From contig CAYYQW010000125.1 in the NCBI GenBank assembly GCA_964472505.1, positions 1 through 7,290 of the forward strand: DNA of 7,290 nt, written 5' to 3'. The DNA is from JAYEIA01 sp964472505 (lineage in GTDB: Bacteria > Bacteroidota > Bacteroidia > Bacteroidales > JAADGE01). Positions 1 through 6,473 of the stretch are shown piece by piece. Under the pieces are notes generated by a model. It searched no databases. It saw only the letters and a list, made by a program, of their open reading frames with translations, and had not been told where the DNA came from. The position numbers and the translations under genes were made by a program. Positions within the stretch are counted from its first letter, which is position 1; the number at the start of each line of letters is the position of its first letter.

Positions 1-2036
1 ATGTACAAAGTAAGTTCTTCTATTTTTTGCATTTGTTGCTTTACAATTTCGCCGGTTTCCATGCCGCGGGCAATTATTTCCGCTTCCGAGGGTATGTCGG
101 GCAGGTGCTTGTGGGTATTAATATAATTTTCCAAATCAGTTAAAGGCATTAATTGGTAAGCCGGTTCAAACACGCAATCTTTCCATTCATCCATAGCTAT
201 AATGACTTCCTGTGCATTAAGGGTTCCTGAAACTGCAATATCCTGAGCTCCAATGGTTCCGTTAACGGTAAGAAGATGTTCGGGAGTACCGGTACCTATC
301 CCTACCTTTCCATTGGCTTGCACTTTCATTCTTACATTGTCGTTATTGTCTTCCAATTGTAAAAGAGAAGACGATGAACCTTCCCAACCGGCCTTAATCA
401 GCAATCCTTTCGCCCGTCCGGCACCATTTCTTATGTAGGCAGACCAAAGGTCATTGGAGTTTTTATTAACTTCGAAAATGGCTGAAGGGTTAGAAGTCCC
501 AATTCCAACCCTGTAGTCAGTATATGCAGGGGTAATAGACTGTATGCTTTCATAAACAGTCCATGCTGAATTGACTGAACCGTCGGCATCATCCGTCCAA
601 TTTAAATTCCCGCTGCCGTCTGTTGAAAGAACTTGTCCGGCATTGCCGGGCCCTGAAGGTAATGTCCAAATAATATTTTTCGTAACCCTTTTCGGAGCTT
701 TAAAACCTACAGTAATATCGGTATTGAGACTTGAAAGTTTCAGCTCACCGGTGTTGTCGGCAGTATTTCTTACTAATATATCACCGGTAACATCCAGTTT
801 GGCAATCGGATCTTCCGTGCCAATTCCCAGATTTCCGTGTTCATCAAGAATCATTCGGGTTATTGGATCATTAACATAATCTCCGCCTGTTTGGAATACG
901 ATTTTGGGATTAGGATTAGGATTTGGTTCATCAACTCTTCCCAAAGCAGATAAAACCATATCTTGGTCAGTAGCAATAACCCCATTCCCTGCCCAGGAAT
1001 CAATGTAGAAATTTTCACTGTACTTTCCCATGTACATATTATTTGTAAACTCCGGACCGCTTCCTTTTGCAACTAATACAGCTCCTGCGTAGTTACTTTC
1101 ATCGTTTTTGTTAGTGACCATAATTTGTGTCAGTACATTATCAGAATTATTAGTTAAATCTATCGTATTTATTGCAGGATCTTTTGGTAAAACAGCGAGG
1201 CGATATGCTCCGCCGGTTTGTGCACTCTGATCTTCCACTACCCATTGCCCTGCATTTTTTGAATCAACCCAACTGATACCCGAGCCGGTTGATGACAGGA
1301 TTTGCCCGGAGCTGCCACTCTTTTGCTCATTATCCAAAATGCTGCCCGGTAAATATAGATCTAAAGAACTATCTAATTTTAAATAATTGTTTGCAGATAG
1401 GAAGTTATCACTTATATAGCCGAAAGATGCGTGGTTTCCCCATTCGTAGGCCGTTCCCCAGTTATCAATATCGGTTTGAGTGATATTTGATGCAATATGT
1501 TGATTGAAAACGGGGTCGGTTTCCGTAAAACTTGTTAAATAACCGGCTTCAGCATGGTTTCCCCATGAAAAGGACGTATTCCAAACAGCAATATTTTGAT
1601 CAGTGATACTCATTGCCGGAAGAACAGTTCCATTTTTTCGAATGTCTCCCGTTAAGTTAAAATCACCTGAAAGATCCAATGCATAATTTGGCCGGATTCC
1701 GATTCCGAATAATCCATTACGTGAGAAAATCAAAGGAGTATTTTGACCCAATGTAGTGCCTTTGTTAATAGTGAAGGCTCCGCCATTGTCAAAATCAATC
1801 CCCATAGAGTAGTTAATAACTCCGGGATTGCTGAATATCATCCATGCATCAGCATCGTCTCTGTTTATGAACACATTATCATTTAGCGTAGTTGAGCCAT
1901 TTACAATTATTCCTTTGTTGAAAATTTTTGGCTTAGCATGACCATTTGCGTTTCCGGTGTTGCCGCTGTTACCTTGTCCATAGATAGTTGACAAAGCAAA
2001 AGCGGCAAGAAGTAAGGTGGTAAAGCTCTTTTTCAT
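1..2036 (-). CDS. Secreted tail-fibre-like repeat protein, 3' end cut by the window edge
   Basis: The frame is open from an ATG at 2036 to the left edge: 678 full codons plus two bases, no stop. Residues 1-20 form a signal peptide (MKKS, then TTLLLAAFALS, ending near YGQ). The rest is Gly/Asn/Thr/Ser-rich and modular. Two WGNHA motifs lie at 158-162 and 199-203, the first followed by GYLTSFTETDPVF. Two GQ(I/V)LS-TGSG-type modules lie near 244-257 and 468-481. Three GIGT-P units lie near 403-420, 510-525 and 578-595, with a degenerate one near 109-126. A short Pro-Asn run (PNPNPNP) lies near 371-377. The end is the motif typical of Bacteroidota fibre-like proteins: EWKDCVFEPAYQL, then HKHLPDIPS at 642-650, then KIEELTLY. 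By family this is an exported, probably trimeric fibrous surface protein, and only a few tens of residues are likely missing. Its partner is unknown, and no catalytic S74 peptidase residues could be assigned. No Shine-Dalgarno is visible; the ATG is preceded by A/T-rich sequence. Confidence 0.92.
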   Translation of the reverse strand, partial: MKKSFTTLLLAAFALSTIYGQGNSGNTGNANGHAKPKIFNKGIIVNGSTTLNDNVFINRDDADAWMIFSNPGVINYSMGIDFDNGGAFTINKGTTLGQNTPLIFSRNGLFGIGIRPNYALDLSGDFNLTGDIRKNGTVLPAMSITDQNIAVWNTSFSWGNHAEAGYLTSFTETDPVFNQHIASNITQTDIDNWGTAYEWGNHASFGYISDNFLSANNYLKLDSSLDLYLPGSILDNEQKSGSSGQILSSTGSGISWVDSKNAGQWVVEDQSAQTGGAYRLAVLPKDPAINTIDLTNNSDNVLTQIMVTNKNDESNYAGAVLVAKGSGPEFTNNMYMGKYSENFYIDSWAGNGVIATDQDMVLSALGRVDEPNPNPNPKIVFQTGGDYVNDPITRMILDEHGNLGIGTEDPIAKLDVTGDILVRNTADNTGELKLSSLNTDITVGFKAPKRVTKNIIWTLPSGPGNAGQVLSTDGSGNLNWTDDADGSVNSAWTVYESIQSITPAYTDYRVGIGTSNPSAIFEVNKNSNDLWSAYIRNGAGRAKGLLIKAGWEGSSSSLLQLEDNNDNVRMKVQANGKVGIGTGTPEHLLTVNGTIGAQDIAVSGTLNAQEVIIAMDEWKDCVFEPAYQLMPLTDLENYINTHKHLPDIPSEAEIIARGMETGEIVKQQMQKIEELTLY

Positions 2037-2109
2037 CTTTGATATTTAAAATTTAAAAATATAATTACTCCCAATTCGAATAAATTCATTTTTGTTACAG
2101 CGGACAAAA

Positions 2110-2139
2110 CAAATAAATAAAATAAAAAAAAAACACAAA
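2110..2139 (-). promoter_or_regulatory. Weak candidate promoter for the fibre-like gene
   Basis: On the minus strand a TTTG (2139-2136) is followed after 20 bp by TATTTG (2115-2110). The spacing fits the Bacteroidota -33/-7 arrangement (TTTG, 19-21 bp, TAnnTTTG), but the -7 box is imperfect. It would give a leader of about 65-70 bases before the ATG at 2036. The area is rich in A and T runs, so a chance match is quite possible. Confidence 0.22.
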
Positions 2140-2245
2140 AGTTTGTCAGTTTTTTTTGTATGTATATTGCAATCAGCTGTTAGTATTGTGTTTTATGCCG
2201 TCTTAAATGTTTTAATTTAGTCATCGAATGAATAAATTGATCCGG

Positions 2246-2279
2246 AAGCCGTGCAATTGGCACAAACATGGCTTTTTTT
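2246..2279 (+). terminator. Terminator-like hairpin with T tract, plus-strand orientation
   Basis: AAGCCGTG (2246-2253) pairs with CATGGCTT (2267-2274) across a 13-base loop, with one G-U wobble in plus-strand RNA, and a run of T follows to 2279. A nested GTGC/GCAC stem is possible inside. This has the shape of a rho-independent terminator for plus-strand transcription, yet no plus-strand gene lies upstream. In minus-strand RNA the wobble becomes an A-C mismatch and no T tract follows, so it works less well for the genes seen here. Confidence 0.35.
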
Positions 2280-2320
2280 ATAAGGATATTATCACAACTC
2301 ACATTGCATTTAAATTGCAT

Positions 2321-2358
2321 TGTCGGTAAATTCCGACAGAACCTTTTTTATAAAGGTT
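2321..2358. repeat. Two adjacent perfect hairpins
   Basis: TGTCGG (2321-2326) pairs with CCGACA (2333-2338) over a 6-base loop. One base later AACCTTT (2340-2346) pairs with AAAGGTT (2352-2358) over a 5-base loop. Both stems are perfect in either strand's RNA. They may be part of a structured 3' or 5' untranslated region; no known RNA family is recognised. Confidence 0.45.
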
Positions 2359-2620
2359 TGAATTATAGAAAAAAGCTGAAAAATAGGTTTTTTTAAGAAA
2401 AAGAAATATACACAGCATCTTTTGTATTTGTATTTGTTTTTTCTTTGGATGTAGTTTTTGACTTTTTTGTATAGACATTTATGCTTTAGCCTAAAAATGT
2501 AAATATCTGAAAACCAATTAATTTCCATAAACAAAATGCTGTGGCGGAAATTGTTTGATTTTTTATATAGAAGCAGGGTTCAGACAGTTTCCGGGGCAGC
2601 CATTATTGTTCCTGTTTTTT

Positions 2621-3361
2621 TTAATCGGGTAGTAAATCTTTTAAATAATCCAATTGCGGCAAATATTTTATTAATAATGCATAACTTGTAAAAAGCAACA
2701 TGATAAAAGAAAGTATTCCGAAAAGTAAAATATAATTGGTGCGGCGCGTGTTTTTCTTAAGTTTTTTTGAGAGTACATCCAGGCGGGTATCAGAGCGTAT
2801 TCCCTGTACATTGTTTTGAATTTGTCGAATTTGGGTTTGAATTTCACCGGTATTGATAGTGATTTTATCCAAACGCTCCGGAAAGTTCACTTGGTCAATG
2901 CGCTCGGCAAGTTTTCCGGCCGATTCGGCTAAATCTAAATAATTAGCCAATAATTTATTAACCTCTGCCACTTGTTTTTCATGCGACTCGAACATTTGAC
3001 GATTGCTCTCTAAGCTTTTATCCAAATATTCGTTTAATTTTTTAGAATTAGCCGTATTACTCTCGCCTAATTCTTTCTTGAGATCATCCAATTGTTTTTT
3101 ACTGTCTTCTATTTGCAATTTTTGCTTCTCGCTTAAAGTTTCTATTGTTTTCTGTGTTTTTTCACTTTGTTCTTTAAGCGTTGTTTGCGTTTGGCTTTGA
3201 ATGGCATCCAAATGTTCGCCGTACTTTTTTTGAATATCGCGCACAGATTGAGTTACTTCCGTGGCAATGGTTTCGGCTTTTTTAATTTGTTCGGCGGCAC
3301 TTTCCAAATCCTGCAGTTCTTTTTGCAAGCGGGTAAGTTCTTTGTTTATTTTTTCTTTCAT
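2621..3361 (-). CDS. Coiled-coil protein with one C-terminal membrane helix, unknown function
   Basis: A protein of 246 residues from ATG 3361. Residues 1 to about 135 are charged heptad-like helix rich in Lys, Glu and Gln (for example LTRLQKELQDLESAAEQIKK), so a long coiled coil is expected. A second helical part around 140-190 carries LAERIDQVNFPERLDKI, a pattern I recall from other uncharacterised coiled-coil proteins. A basic stretch (KKLKKNTRR, 199-207) precedes one hydrophobic helix at about 210-231, and about 15 residues follow. There is no N-terminal signal peptide. Together with the basic flank this suggests a cytoplasmic rod held at the inner membrane by its C-terminus. A GTG at 3382 would add seven residues; the ATG is preferred because GTG starts are uncommon in this phylum and that GTG overlaps a TAAATTTG box. 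It lies 88 bases after the transporter gene and may share its transcript. No function can be assigned. Confidence 0.85.
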   Translation of the reverse strand: MKEKINKELTRLQKELQDLESAAEQIKKAETIATEVTQSVRDIQKKYGEHLDAIQSQTQTTLKEQSEKTQKTIETLSEKQKLQIEDSKKQLDDLKKELGESNTANSKKLNEYLDKSLESNRQMFESHEKQVAEVNKLLANYLDLAESAGKLAERIDQVNFPERLDKITINTGEIQTQIRQIQNNVQGIRSDTRLDVLSKKLKKNTRRTNYILLFGILSFIMLLFTSYALLIKYLPQLDYLKDLLPD

Positions 3362-3381
3362 GGCAAAGGGGGTATTTTTCA

Positions 3382-3389
3382 CAAATTTA
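3382..3389 (-). promoter_or_regulatory. Candidate -7 box before the coiled-coil gene
   Basis: TAAATTTG on the minus strand is an exact match to the Bacteroidota -7 consensus TAnnTTTG, and ends about 20 bases before the ATG at 3361. No TTTG is found at the expected -33 distance, and the region is an A/T homopolymer, so support is weak. If real, the coiled-coil gene has its own promoter besides read-through from the transporter gene. Confidence 0.28.
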
Positions 3390-3417
3390 AAAAAAAAATT
3401 GAATTAGATATATTTTT

Positions 3418-3439
3418 TTAGTAAAGTTCTCATTACTAA
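3418..3439. repeat. Seven-bp inverted repeat between transporter and coiled-coil genes
   Basis: TTAGTAA (3418-3424) and TTACTAA (3433-3439) form a perfect AT-rich stem with an 8-base loop, just after the transporter stop codon. On the plus strand a T8 run follows at 3443-3450, giving a terminator shape in the wrong direction. In the minus-strand message A residues follow instead. It may mark an RNA processing or weak attenuation point within the operon. Confidence 0.35.
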
Positions 3440-3449
3440 GCTGTTTTTT

Positions 3450-4694
3450 TTACAGAAAAAGTACATACAAGTAATATACACTAAAGCCGGTAAGCACAAT
3501 CAAGCCCAAAATACTCAGTATTATCAGCCACAGTTTAGGCCGCGTACCCTCGGGCATATTTTTCCCGGTAACGGCTCGAAGATTCAAAAAGCCAAGAACA
3601 GGAGCGGTTATAAAAAACAGTACGGTGGCAAAATCAACCATTTCTGTCATGCTGTTCAGAAAAAAAGCAAAAACCGTTATGGTTCCCACGGTTAACAGAA
3701 ACAACCAAAACAGCTGTAATTTTTTTGACTCCTTATGTATATTCTTTTTAGCAAACAATAATTTGGCGGCAGGCTCTAATACACGCGGATAAGCATCCAA
3801 ACAAGTCAGTGCGGTACTTACCATAGTAGCCAAAGCTGCCGGAGCAATGATATACCAAGCATAGCTCCCCAAATTACGGGTAAACAACTCAATGAGTTGG
3901 CCTGCAAAATCTGCCCCTTTATCGGAAAAAACTTCAGGTTTTCCGTACATTACCAAAGCCCCAAGCGATAGAAATATTAATGACAAAACAGCCGTTCCGA
4001 TATAACCAATGTTAAAATCCACCAAAGCTTCTTTTAGCTTGGGTTTTTGACCGGTTTCTTTGGCTTTGGCCATAGTCCATGCCGAGTGCCAGACCGAAAT
4101 ATCCAGCGCAGAGGGCATCCAACCGGCCAGGGCTAAAAGAAAAACCATATTACCGGTAATACTAAAATGCTTACTGTATTCCGGTTGCGGGTCAAAACCT
4201 TGAGATGCTGCTGCAATAACTGCAACAACAGCCGACACGGATAAAATAACAATGATTACTTTTACGATACGATCGATGGTGGAATACTTACGAAAACCCA
4301 CTATTACAGCACCGGATATTAATATAACAATTGACCACTGAAAAGTGTTGAAACCCAATCGGAAAATATGTTCGAACAATCCGGCCGTAACCGCTGTGAT
4401 GGCCGCCATCAGAATAAACATGGTGGAAACGGTAATGAGCGCATAGAGAGCTACGGCCCATTTTCCGCTTCGGTTATAGCCGTGTACCAGACTTTCGCCG
4501 GTAGCTGCGGCATAACGAGGGCCAAATTCAAAAAACGGATATTTGAATAAATTAGCCAAAATTACCAACCAAACCAACTCAAAACCAAAGTCGGCACCGG
4601 CTCGTGTCGATTGCACCAAATGCGATACACCTACAGCAGCAGCTGCCCATAACAAGCCGGGTCCCAGAGTTTTTAAAAAACTGTGTGCTTTCAT
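3450..4694 (-). CDS. Divergent NRAMP-family membrane transporter
   Basis: A 414-residue polytopic inner-membrane protein with about eleven hydrophobic helices, near the usual NRAMP size. The first helix shows the family frame GPGLLWAAAAVG...RAGADFG (11-37), followed by LVWLVILANLFKYP. The TM6 equivalent is LLALAGWMPSALDISVWHS (186-204), and STALTCLDAYPR lies at 293-304. By family it would move a divalent cation, probably with protons. However, lining up the GP...AGA frame puts GVSH (22-25) where classical NRAMPs have the metal-binding DPGN. In TM6, MPSA (193-196) replaces MPHN, keeping only the Met and Pro. It therefore belongs to a divergent branch, its substrate cannot be inferred, and no mntH symbol is given. 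The ATG at 4694 lies 12 bases after the kinase stop codon, so the two are surely co-transcribed. There is no Shine-Dalgarno; the spacer is A-rich. Confidence 0.94.
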   Translation of the reverse strand: MKAHSFLKTLGPGLLWAAAAVGVSHLVQSTRAGADFGFELVWLVILANLFKYPFFEFGPRYAAATGESLVHGYNRSGKWAVALYALITVSTMFILMAAITAVTAGLFEHIFRLGFNTFQWSIVILISGAVIVGFRKYSTIDRIVKVIIVILSVSAVVAVIAAASQGFDPQPEYSKHFSITGNMVFLLALAGWMPSALDISVWHSAWTMAKAKETGQKPKLKEALVDFNIGYIGTAVLSLIFLSLGALVMYGKPEVFSDKGADFAGQLIELFTRNLGSYAWYIIAPAALATMVSTALTCLDAYPRVLEPAAKLLFAKKNIHKESKKLQLFWLFLLTVGTITVFAFFLNSMTEMVDFATVLFFITAPVLGFLNLRAVTGKNMPEGTRPKLWLIILSILGLIVLTGFSVYYLYVLFL

Positions 4695-4706
4695 ATTCGA
4701 CGTTTT

Positions 4707-6371
4707 TTAATATTTAAAACTGCTTTCGCCCAAAAATTCTCTTAAAATGGATGTAGGCGGTATTTCGCGCTCGGGAATATCTTTAAAATAAGATATAAAC
4801 TTCAATAAACGCTGAGCTTCGGCGTACTCTTTTTGGTTTTCCCAAATTTCGCGCAATAAAGGTTCGGCATGTTTTTTCAATACGCCCAGTTCATAAAGCA
4901 AAGCAGAATTAAACATCATATCTGCCTGCTCCTGATAAGGGAAAATATTCCGTTTTTCACCCCTTCTTACGCTTGGCCAACGTTGCAGAGTCTCCAATGC
5001 GGAATAACCGCGGTATTTATGATCACGAATCATACGCCGCAACATGCGGTTATCAGTGGTGGGAATTCGATTATGCGCATCAATGCATATCTGCGTAAGC
5101 GCCGAAACATAAACCTTGTACTTAACGGCATCATCGATATGCGCCGTAAGTTTGGGATTGAGGGCATGTATGCCTTCAGCTATAATAATACTGTTTCGTT
5201 TTATTTTCAATGTTTTCCCGCTGTAAAAACGACTGCCTGTAGCAAAATCAAAACTCGGAACTTCAATTTCTTTTCCTGCAAGCAAGTCATTTATATTTTT
5301 ATTCAGAAGCTTCAAATCCAAGGCTTCCAAAGCTTCAAAATCGTATTCTCCGGCTTCGTCAAGCGGTGTTTTATCACGGTTTACAAAATAATTGTCCAAA
5401 GAAACCATAACCGGGTCGATACCCGAAACTTTCAGTTGCACGCTCAGCCGTTTTGAAAATGTAGTTTTTCCGGAAGACGATGGGCCCGAAACTAATACCA
5501 AACGCGTATCTTTCTTACTGTATATGCGGTCTACAATTTGCGAAATTTTACGCTCATGCAAAGCTTCGGCAATTTTTATGAGTTCTCCGCTTTCGCCGTT
5601 TAGCACCTGCTCATTTATCCGGCCTATATTGGTAGCATTCAAAACCTCTACCCGGTATTTATGCTCTTCCAAAACTTCAAACATTTTGTCTTGTTTAATC
5701 AAAGGTCTGAGTTGATCAGGATTCTGCCGATCGGGCACTCGAAGAAGCATGCCGTTATAAAAAGGAATTAGGTCATATTTATGCAAACAACCGGTGGACG
5801 GAACCAGATAACCGTAGAAATAATCCGTCATATCATGCAAACTGTAAACCGAAGTGTATAAGGAAGGGCTTTGCTTGAACAGGCGAGCCTTTTCCGTCAT
5901 ATTATTATCTTCAAAAATACGAATGGCTTCGGTATTTAGAACAACTTTTCGACTGTAAGGTAAATCTTGTTGAATCAACTCATTCATTCGTTTTTTTAAC
6001 GCTCCAATGGTTCTTTTATCAGCTCGGGTACCGTTATTCTTAAACTCGCAAAAATACCCGTTAGCCACGGCATGTTCAATTCCGATATCGGTATCGGGGA
6101 AAAGGTCTTTTACGGCTTTCATGAACAAAAAATACAGCGAACGCAAGTACATACGCATGCCATCGGTTGAAGTATAATCAAAAAAATGAATAATTTTAGG
6201 TTTATACAATTCATAATCCAGTTCTTCTACCTGATTGTTAACCCAAGCGCCCAAAATCGGGTATTCCAATTTGGGTTGAAAAATATTTTGCAAATCTTTT
6301 AAATTTAGCCCGGCGGATATTTCTTCCTCGGTTCCGGTATTTTTGCAACAAATCGTAAACTTCTTTGCCAT
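4707..6371 (-). CDS. Uridine kinase-family P-loop kinase with ThrRS-like N-terminal domain
   Basis: A 554-residue cytoplasmic protein in two halves. Residues 1-65 look like a TGS domain, and about 70-210 resemble the second additional domain of threonyl-tRNA synthetase (for example AVKDLFPDTDIGIEHAVANGYF, 86-107). From about 288 it is a uridine kinase/phosphoribulokinase-type kinase. It has a Walker A GPSSSGKTT (296-304), SLDNYF (324-329) with probable catalytic Asp326, VPSFDF then GSR (371-381), EGIHALN (399-405) and an Arg-rich lid region NRMLRRMIRD (441-450). This architecture is common in Bacteroidota and is usually labelled uridine kinase or nucleoside kinase. ATP-dependent phosphorylation of a small hydroxylated substrate, perhaps a nucleoside, is expected. 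The ThrRS editing-site metal ligands and the uridine-recognising Tyr/His are replaced, so uridine is doubtful. The ATG start gives MAKKF and leads straight into the TGS-like domain. It is the first gene of the transporter operon. Confidence 0.94.
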   Translation of the reverse strand: MAKKFTICCKNTGTEEEISAGLNLKDLQNIFQPKLEYPILGAWVNNQVEELDYELYKPKIIHFFDYTSTDGMRMYLRSLYFLFMKAVKDLFPDTDIGIEHAVANGYFCEFKNNGTRADKRTIGALKKRMNELIQQDLPYSRKVVLNTEAIRIFEDNNMTEKARLFKQSPSLYTSVYSLHDMTDYFYGYLVPSTGCLHKYDLIPFYNGMLLRVPDRQNPDQLRPLIKQDKMFEVLEEHKYRVEVLNATNIGRINEQVLNGESGELIKIAEALHERKISQIVDRIYSKKDTRLVLVSGPSSSGKTTFSKRLSVQLKVSGIDPVMVSLDNYFVNRDKTPLDEAGEYDFEALEALDLKLLNKNINDLLAGKEIEVPSFDFATGSRFYSGKTLKIKRNSIIIAEGIHALNPKLTAHIDDAVKYKVYVSALTQICIDAHNRIPTTDNRMLRRMIRDHKYRGYSALETLQRWPSVRRGEKRNIFPYQEQADMMFNSALLYELGVLKKHAEPLLREIWENQKEYAEAQRLLKFISYFKDIPEREIPPTSILREFLGESSFKY

Positions 6372-6395
6372 AGTGTGCTTATTATATTAAAATTT

Positions 6396-6428
6396 CAAAA
6401 ATTAGAAAAAAAAGGCTTCACTGCCAAA
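6396..6428 (-). promoter_or_regulatory. Candidate promoter for the kinase-transporter operon
   Basis: On the minus strand TTTG (6428-6425) is followed after 20 bp by TAATTTTTG (6404-6396), one base longer than the -7 consensus TAnnTTTG. Transcription would begin near 6390, giving a leader of roughly 18 bases. The -33 element lies within the first copy of the tandem repeat at 6419-6466. A T8 run in the spacer, preceded by a 3-bp GGC/GCC stem, could also act as a poor terminator for the beta-barrel gene upstream. Confidence 0.35.
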
Positions 6429-6466
6429 GATTATTTCCGCGGCACTGTCAAAGACTAATTTCTGTT
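6419..6466. repeat. Imperfect 24-bp tandem repeat, two copies
   Basis: Copy one is 6419-6442 and copy two 6443-6466, directly abutting. Fifteen of the first twenty positions agree, with the shared core CACTG-CAAAGA-TA; the last four bases differ. It fills most of the spacer between the beta-barrel and kinase genes. Each copy gives a TCTTTG on the minus strand, next to the proposed -33 element. It may be a regulatory duplication or a chance remnant. Confidence 0.5.
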
Positions 6467-6473
6467 TTTCTAA

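Larger units (their letters stand above)
2037..2620. other. Gene-free stretch of 584 bp with several hairpins
   Basis: No credible gene was found on either strand; the base composition is very AT-rich with many A/T homopolymers. It lies downstream of the coiled-coil gene and upstream of the fibre-like gene, so it should hold the 3' end of one transcript and the promoter of the other. It contains a direct repeat of ATTGCATT (2303-2310 and 2314-2321, three bases apart), two perfect hairpins at 2321-2338 and 2340-2358, and a terminator-like hairpin at 2246-2279 that faces the plus strand. No clear terminator directly follows the coiled-coil stop codon at 2621. Confidence 0.6.

Noticed and set aside
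571..879. Plus-strand open frames across the fibre-like gene (also 253-438 and 1289-1483)
   Set aside because: They lie opposite a continuous 678-codon frame with clear repeat motifs, so they are shadows.
1..2036. Calling the fibre-like gene part of a prophage
   Set aside because: No capsid, portal, terminase, integrase or lysis gene is present in the window; this protein family is widespread in Bacteroidota chromosomes.
2310..2534. A 74-codon minus-strand open frame in the gene-free stretch
   Set aside because: The product is low-complexity Lys/Phe/Tyr/Ile from A/T homopolymers, has no domain and overlaps the two hairpins at 2321-2358; most likely chance.
3443..3450. T8 run after the 3418-3439 hairpin as terminator of the transporter gene
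   Set aside because: The T run follows the hairpin only on the plus strand; in the actual minus-strand message it is an A run ahead of the hairpin.
3450..4694. Naming the transporter mntH
   Set aside because: The DPGN and MPHN metal-site motifs are missing, so a manganese transporter name is not supported.
4869..5456. A 195-codon plus-strand open frame
   Set aside because: It is antisense to the well-supported kinase gene across its catalytic half and its product shows no domain.
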